From: Yamagishiella unicocca
Taxonomy: Eukaryota > Chlorophyta > Chlorophyceae > Chlamydomonadales > Volvocaceae
NCBI GenBank assembly: GCA_003116995.1
Contig: BDSL01000004.1
Location: 1,178,001 to 1,242,000, forward strand
Length of the DNA: 64,000 nucleotides
Reading direction: 5' to 3'
In this document: positions 57,801 to 64,000 of the stretch, in pieces
How positions within the stretch are numbered: position 1 is the stretch's first letter
Layout: each line of letters starts with the position of its first letter
Translations under genes and position numbers: made by a program
The notes under the pieces: model-generated
Databases searched by the model: none
The model's input: the letters and a program-made list of their open reading frames with translations, nothing else
Told to the model about the DNA's origin: nothing

Positions 57801-60800
57801 GCGGCAACCGGCGGGTCCGGTGCACAGCGGCGCTGCTGATGGGGCCGGTGGGTTGGCTGGGCTGGGGCGGGGGGGGAGCGGGGAGGCTGTATGGGTGCTG
57901 GCGGGACGCTTGGTGATGACTGGAAGTTGTTCCCTACCGCCATGGCCGTTGGTTCGGACCAGCATTTGACACGGCGATGGTGGGGCTGCGAGGACACTAA
58001 CACGGCGATGATTGGGGGGGGGGGGGTGTGCTGCTGGATGACCATTACACGCGAATCGGGCGATGTCCTAGGATGGTACACCTTCTGGGTTGGGAAGAGG
58101 GCAGCGCAAGAAGGGCGTCAAGGCAGAGGCAGATGCGAAGTCATGAGGCTCGGTTGACCCGCAACGTGCTACCGGCCTTCGTCCCGCGTCCCGCAGGACC
58201 TGGCGACGACGTCCTCGAGCGCGTACGGCGTCACTCCCTCCTGCGATGGTGGGTCCGCGGGCGCCTGAATTGGCTCTAGCTGCTGGCTAGGTCGCATGCG
58301 TAGGTTGGGGGCGGTACCGACCGTGTCACCTACCTGGCAGCCACTGCGGCCCCCTCAGACAGCCGGCCACAGCCACCCCGCCTTACGCTAGGGGGCCAGC
58401 TTCATCGCATCTCATCAGCCGCCGCCTCATCAGCCGCCGCCTCATCAGCCGCCGCCTCATCAGCCGCCGCCTCACGGCCGGCATCGGCGGAAGCTGTCCC
58501 TGCACCACCACCACCACCACCAGCGGCTTCCTCGTGACCGTGTACGAGGTCCTGCGCGCGCCCCTCCTCATGCCCTGCCCTGCGGTGCCGCCATCCCCCG
58601 TGCTGCCACCCCCTAACCTCCCCTCCCCCGTGTCGGTCTTTCCAAACACCTAACCTCCTCCCCCCCGCACACCCGCGCAGTGTACTCCTTGGGGCTACTT
58701 ATGTGGTACCTGGTTTCGGGGCAGCCGCCCTTCCAGCACCTCACCACCCAAGACGTAAGGCGAAGGGGCGAGCGGGCGGGGGCGTGGCTAAGGGGTCTGG
58801 TGTGGGGGTGAAGGCAAGCCATGTTGCTAAGGGGCTTGGTGTGGGGGTGAAGGCAAGCCATGTTGCTAAGGGGCTTGGTGTGGGGGTGAAGGCAAGCCAT
58901 GTTGCTAAGGGGCTTGGTGTTGGGGTGAAGGCAAGCCATGTTGCTAAGGGGCTTGGTGTGGGGGTGAAGGCAAGCCATGTGGCTAAGGGGCTTGGTGTGG
59001 GGGTGAAGGCAAGCCATGTGGCTAAGGGGCTTGGTGTGGGGGTGAAGGCAAGCCACACGCAGCGGCGATCAGGGCGGCTGCTGGGGCCTTGCTTGGGGCC
59101 CTGCGGGCGCCGGACCGCTCGACCTGCTTGCCCCACCCCACCCATCGCTGCTGGCCCCCCCCCCACTTCCCACTCGGCTTCCGAGTACACGGGCTTTCCT
59201 CACAAACGCCCTTTGATCTCACCTCCTCGCGGTCGTTCCTCGTACTCACATACATATACACATACATATATATACATATACATATATACATATATACATA
59301 CATATACATAGACACGTACATAGGCACATACATAGACACCTAGACACCTATACATTCGCATACACATCCACCGCCCTCCTCCCGTGGAGCAGCAGATCCT
59401 ACGAGTCAAGGAGCTGGGGTCGTTGGACGAGCAGCTGCCGTTCAGCCGGGAGCTGCCCATTTCGTACGTCCAGCTGGCAAGACGGTGCTGGGCTCCCATG
59501 CCCATGCAGCGGCCGTCAATGAACGTGAGACAGACGGGCGGGGTGCGGAGTGTGTGTGCGGGGTGCGGGGTGAGGTCCGGCATGCAGTGGAAAGGGGTGC
59601 GGAGTGTGTGTATTATGTGTGTGTTTTAAAAATGCTGAGCTGAGCCGCGAAGGAGACTGAGCGCGAAGCGTGTGTGTGTGTGTGTATGTGTTTTATAAAT
59701 GCTGAGCTGTGTATGTGTGTGTGTGTGCCGGGCGGGGTGCTGGGTGAGGTCCGACATGTTGGGGAGAGAAGCAGGGGTGGAGTCCGGATGGGGAGGCGCG
59801 GGGCCACCACATCGCAGCCAGACGTGGCGAGGCTTCCGAAAACCTCCCACGGCGGGTGTCGAACACGCCCTCTCTTGCGTGTTGCCACCCAGCTAATGCG
59901 TCAGGCACTTCCCCGGTGCACACACGCGCGCGCGCATGTGTTTGTTTGTTTGTTTGTTTGTTTGTTTGTTTGTTTGTTTGTTTGTTTGTTTGTTTGTTTG
60001 TTTGTTTGTTTGTTTGTTTGTTTGTTTGTTTGTGGCATCCTTCGTCTCGCACGCTTTTCGTTTCCGCTGCTGCCGTGTCATCGGTCACCCATTGATCTTC
60101 GGTATCAAAAAGGGGCAACCGGTTCCCGTCCGCCGTCGTCTGAGCTCCCGCTGGTCGCGCGCTCGGCCTCGCAGGTGGTGTTGGCGGAAATGCACGCCAT
60201 CCGCGCCGAGCTGCTGGGCCTGCCGCACCCGCGTGAGGCCGCCGACAACGGCTACGGCTTCGGCAGCAGCATGGGTGAGATGACGGGGGAGTCCCACCTG
60301 TCCTTCACCCTCTCCCTCGCGCTGTCGAGCAGGGAGCTCAACGAGGAGTGCTCGCTCGCCCGGCCCCCCCTGGAGCTGGCGTTTGGCGCCACGGCCAACC
60401 CCTCCGCGCCCGGGTCTACCGTGGGCGCCAGCAGCCTCACCAGCGGCCGCGGCATCGCCTGCCTGGCGGCGGCGAACGGGACCCCGCCGCCGCCGCCGCC
60501 GCTGACGTCGTTGCTGCTGCCGGGGCTGCTGACGGCGCTGACGGCGCCGCGGAGCGCTATGACTCGCCGCACCAGCGGCGGCGGCGGCAGCGCCGGTCTG
60601 ATGGACGACGAGGAGTTCACCGACACGGACCGCTTCACCGACCACGTGGACACGACCGACCACACCGAGGTCTCCGGCGGCGGCACGCCGCAGAGCTCCC
60701 CGCAGACTGCCGAGGGTAACGGCCGTGCCAACGGCACCAGTGCCCGGCTGGCGGCCGTCGCGGCGGCGACGGGATCCAGGAGCTTCCGCCTGGTGCGGGT

Positions 60801-61245
60801 GGGCGGTGGGATGGGGCGCGCTGGGTCCACCGCCGGCAGCATGGGCCGCAGCGGCGGCGGGGCTCCCCCCGCGGTGCTGCTGGCCAACGGCAGCCGCCGC
60901 GGCAGCGGGCCCATCCCGGCCAACTGGGGCAGCATGGGCGACAGCGGCAGCGGCGGTCCGTGGGGCAGCGGCCAGCAGACGATGATGATGGCCCTGGGCG
61001 CCAACGGCAGCGTCAATGGCAAGGCGCCGGCGGCGCCGGCGCCGGCTGCTGGCAGCAGCACCGCGGAGCGGCTGGCGCTGGGCCGGCTGGGGCTCTCGCA
61101 GTCCCCCGCGTGTGGGTACGGCAGCAGCGGCGGCGGTGCCGGTGGCGGCAGTGGGCGGATGTCCAGCCTGGTGGCCAGCGCCAGCGCCTCCATGTCCTGC
61201 TTAGCCGTGCCCTGCGGTAACGCCGCCGGTAGCGGCAGCGGCTAG
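54817..61245 (+). CDS. TKL-like kinase-fold protein lacking catalytic motifs, about 1325 residues
   Basis: Protein kinase fold, predicted inactive. Exons: 54817-55338, 55724-57847, 58197-58248, 58681-58754, 59390-59524, 60175-61245; phases agree. The N-lobe lies in exon 1 (RTYIATWCGISVHLHVLTF), where the beta-3 Lys is not evident. The hinge region is VHVVTPMVPGLVSLSQWL. The catalytic loop reads LTHGALTPTTIQ (about 460-471) instead of HRDLKPxN, so Asp and the Lys/Asn are lost. A low-complexity insert of over 300 residues follows, and DFG is replaced by a TWG-like stretch. The C-lobe is well kept: LLWCAPELL (about 798-806), AYGVTPSCDVYSLGLLMWYL, SGQPPFQHL, and RRCWAPMPMQRPSM. The 356-residue tail is Gly/Ser/Ala-rich. 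The donor ending exon 2 (GTGGGT at 57848) is the least certain junction; an earlier one would remove a Gly-rich piece. Confidence 0.82.
58412..58471. repeat. 15-bp tandem repeat in kinase-like gene intron
   Basis: Four perfect copies of TCATCAGCCGCCGCC in the intron between exons 3 and 4. Confidence 0.95.
58787..59054. repeat. 39-bp minisatellite in kinase-like gene intron
   Basis: Seven near-identical 39-bp units (each with GCTAAGGGGCTTGGTGTGGG) in the intron between exons 4 and 5. Being a multiple of three, it opens spurious frames on both strands. Confidence 0.95.
59250..59345. repeat. (CATA)-like microsatellite
   Basis: A/T-rich run of CATATACATA-type words close to the exon 5 acceptor of the kinase-like gene. 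Confidence 0.85.
59938..60032. repeat. (TTTG)n microsatellite, about 23 units
   Basis: Uninterrupted TTTG tetranucleotide run in the intron between exons 5 and 6. Confidence 0.97.
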
Positions 61246-64000
61246 GCGAGGTGAGGTGAGGTGGGGCTGGGGGGCCCAGCCGCCGCCGCGTTTCTCGGCG
61301 GGGCGGTGCTGTGGGGGCTGCGCTTTTGCGGTTGAGGGTCGGGCTTCGGTTCGGCGGTGGCGAGGACGCGGGGCTAAGGGACGCGACTGCCGCAGTCGCG
61401 CCGGCGAGCGTATCGAGCCATGGGTTGGTTTGCTCCGACAGCGGAAAGGCAGTGGTGGGATGGAGGGCGGGCCCTTGTCGTGCGAGGTCTGGGTGGGTGC
61501 GCTGGGCAGTTTGCGGCAGGGACTTGGAGTCGAAGCCCTGCCCCCTCGCCAGACCACAGAACCGACAAACCTTACACAGGCAGACGTAGCCGCGGCGCAA
61601 AAACCGCTAGGAGAGAAGTGGTGGGCTTGGTGGGGTCCACAGCCGTACAGTCCGTACAGTCGTACGTAATGGCGCCAGGGTTATCGCGGCATGAGGCGCG
61701 GGTGCTCACAAGTGTCGAGAGATGGGTTGCCTGCGGGTGTCGCTTGTGAGGGCGGGTGATGTGGTTTGGGGGGGGGGCGAGCGGCTGCGGACGTGGCGAT
61801 GGGTTCGGGGAGGCGGATGGCGGCGCGTTTCGGCCTGGGAGATTGTGAGGAGCACGCCAAGAGGCGACGAAGGAAGAGGCAGGAGGAGGAGGAGGAGGAG
61901 GAGGAGAAGCGGGGTAAGGAAGGAGGAGGCGGAGGAAAAGAGAAGATGATGGGAAGCGTACCTGTAAGGCCCAGTAAGATTTTTTAGGAACTGCATCACG
62001 AGCCCGCGCGGCAGAGGCCAGGTCACGGCAACATGGCCCGGTGCGGTGCAATGCAATGCGTTTTGAACCCCTCGAAACGTGCCCGCCGGGTAAACCTCGA
62101 CGCGGCTATGGTTTTGTTTGTAACTGGTTGTTGCCCCCCGCCGCCTTGCGATGGTGGGGGCAACCATAGTGGTCGTGCTGTGCTGCCGTTGGGGGGCGGA
62201 GGTCTATGGGCGACGGGGTCGGGGCCGCACTTCGGCACTCCAAGCGTTCGATTGAATGCGCGGCTCGGTTCGTTGACTCCCGGGAGGGCGCCGTGGCGAG
62301 GGTGCTCGTGTGCCACCTGCCAGGCCGCGTGCTCCGCGGGGCCCCCCCGTTGCAAGGGGTCGTCGCCTTAACAAAGGCGTGGTCGTCGTTGTCGTTCGTC
62401 CCTTCGCAGCCAGCAACTCGCCTAGTCGTTCGGATTGCTGTTATTCATGCCACCCGTAGTCATAAGTTGTTGCCTCACGCCGGAGTGATCTATGGTTGCT
62501 GCAACACAGGGCGCTTTGCTCGTACGGAGATGCGGCGCCCGTGGATACGGTTGTGTACGAGCGCCGTGCGCCCAAGGGAAACGGAGGGACCCAGGCAGCC
62601 GCCCTCCGCCGCAGGCGGCAAGGCCTTACAGGGGAGTCGAGAAGCCTGCGGTCGGAGATGGTTGTTGTCGCTGCCTAGTTACTTCTGCTGTTGACGCCAG
62701 CCGAACTAGCTCCGTCGACCCGGACGTTCCCCGTGTGCGTGTGGGGCTTCGGGCGCCAGGCGGCGAGTGCATGGGTAGACCCACTGAACGGTGCTCCGCC
62801 TAACCTTTCGGCTTCTTTTCGAAGGAATGGGACTCACCAACGAACATGCCTGTGCGACATGGGTTCCCCTCCTTGTGTACGTGGCGCGTGTGTGTGTGTG
62901 AGCGTTTCGCCCCGGCGGCCCCGCCGGGGGGCGTGACGGGCTGTTCTTGCCGGTTTGTGCCCTCGGCGTGGCTGCTGTAGGCTTTTTGAATTTGGTTTTG
63001 GATTCGATTTGGCGGCCTCCAGTGAGGCACGAAGTGAGGTTGGGTAACCGCCAGCGCTCCATTGCCCCGGCGGGCTGACTGGCGATGGTTCTGGAGCTGC
63101 TGATCTTTTGTCGCGACGACTGTTGGTGGCGCGCTAGGGTAGTATTGCTGTTGGTGGGTATCTAGCGTGGGGGCACTGCGCCATGGGTCCGGGGCACTGG
63201 TGGAGCCGCCTCAAGCGCCTGCGTGGCACCGAGTTGTATGGGCTGCCCGATCCGCGCGGCTGCGGCTGCTCCGCCTCCTGCGGCCTCATTTGCTGCCATC
63301 AGGCGCGCGGCGCTGCTCCAGCGGAGGCTCAATGCTAGGTCGCATCGCGGCATGTGCCGTACAGGCGCGCGTTTGTTGCGTGTTGAGGGAGCAGCGACGA
63401 GCAGTGACGCCGCAGGACGTTGCTTTAGAGCGGTTATCGTTGCTTTAGAGCGGTTATAACAGAGCGAGGCGGCGCCTGCCGGTAGCACCGAGCAGTGTCC
63501 TCGCTGCTATGGAGTGGTTGCTCATTTGATGCCGGGAATAAAAAAAGTCGTGAAGCCGCACCTGTGAGGACGCCATTTTGGGGTGCTCGGTAAGCTGGAC
63601 GAGCCTCGCCCCAAAAGAGCGAGTCGCGTACTACTACACTACTACACATGGAACCGCATGGTGCCGCATGGTGACTAGGTCCTGCGGCCATGATGGACGT
63701 AGATGACCATGTTTGTATGTGATACGGTTTTGGTCGGGGGAGGCGCGAGATCGAGTGCGTCGAGTTGAGTGTAACCTTTTTGATCGAGATAATGAAACCA
63801 TGCAGTGTTGTATGTCCGCCGCCGTTGGTGTCCGCCGTACATACGACGACGTACGGCGGAGCGGTAGAGACCCACGTGGTAGCGGGAAGGCAAGGTTTGG
63901 ACACCCGCCATCTGGGGCGATGGCGGTCTGCACGACAGCGCTCCAAGCCGCGTCCTTAAACATCACCGTCACCAATTCAGCACCATCTTCATCACCTTCT
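61246..64000. other. 3' region of kinase-like gene and unassigned end
   Basis: 2.75 kb with no convincing spliced coding sequence. A TGTAA motif at 62119-62123 would give the kinase-like gene an about 880-bp 3' UTR. There is a GGA-rich run near 61880-61910 and a 20-bp direct repeat (GCTTTAGAGCGGTTAT) near 63420-63460. The window edge may cut into another gene, but I cannot support one. Confidence 0.4.

Noticed and set aside
59856..60118. CLFV and NKQT repeat proteins
   Set aside because: They come from the (TTTG)n microsatellite.
61246..64000. Several 100-200-residue frames on both strands
   Set aside because: No splice-consistent extension, no recognisable motif, composition typical of GC-rich noncoding DNA.
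1..64000. CRISPR array or bacterial operon
   Set aside because: Tandem units are directly adjacent without spacers, genes are intron-rich, and products are eukaryotic.

Overview
The window looks like nuclear DNA from a GC-rich green alga of the Chlamydomonas/Volvox type (Chlamydomonadales). The grounds are dense introns with GTGAGT/GTAAGT donors and C/T-rich GCAG acceptors, TGTAA polyadenylation motifs after several stops, homopolymeric Ala/Gly/Gln/Pro/Ser runs in proteins, many minisatellites inside introns, and TTTTAGGG-like words (the Chlamydomonas telomere unit). Nothing bacterial, organellar or viral was seen, and no rRNA, tRNA or CRISPR was recognised by eye. Gene models were built by hand from reading frames, splice signals, phase agreement and remembered family motifs; no search was run.

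Layout. 61-1524 (-): unrecognised 5-exon gene. 1816-5127 (-): ESCRT-II subunit SNF8/VPS22, 8 exons, with a 45-bp minisatellite in intron 3. 5612-7547 (+): unrecognised 164-residue protein, divergent from SNF8. 10074-15463 (-): cyclic-nucleotide-binding voltage-sensor channel of 724 residues with a non-canonical pore. 16606-18287 (-): TMEM115-like Golgi membrane protein. 19564-21625 (-): isochorismatase-type cysteine hydrolase. 23118-29544 (-): pentameric ligand-gated ion channel of 689 residues. 30191-38459 (-): MFS transporter with a very long central loop. 39321-41154 (+): lysophospholipid acyltransferase, divergent from the MFS gene. 42277-42588 (+): small Ser-rich protein. 43160-50328 (+): five-KH RNA-binding protein with a Gln/Pro-rich tail. 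52633-54412 (-): partly resolved unknown gene. 54817-61245 (+): TKL-like protein kinase fold lacking catalytic motifs (predicted pseudokinase).

The genes do not form one pathway. Five or six consecutive genes encode membrane proteins (two channels, a Golgi membrane protein, a transporter and an acyltransferase), but they are unrelated families with separate exon-intron structures, so co-function is not claimed. The most interesting items are the algal pLGIC, the channel whose filter lacks GYG/GFG, the degenerate kinase, two unknown multi-exon genes, and repeat structures confined to introns, including a 33-bp near-perfect hairpin.
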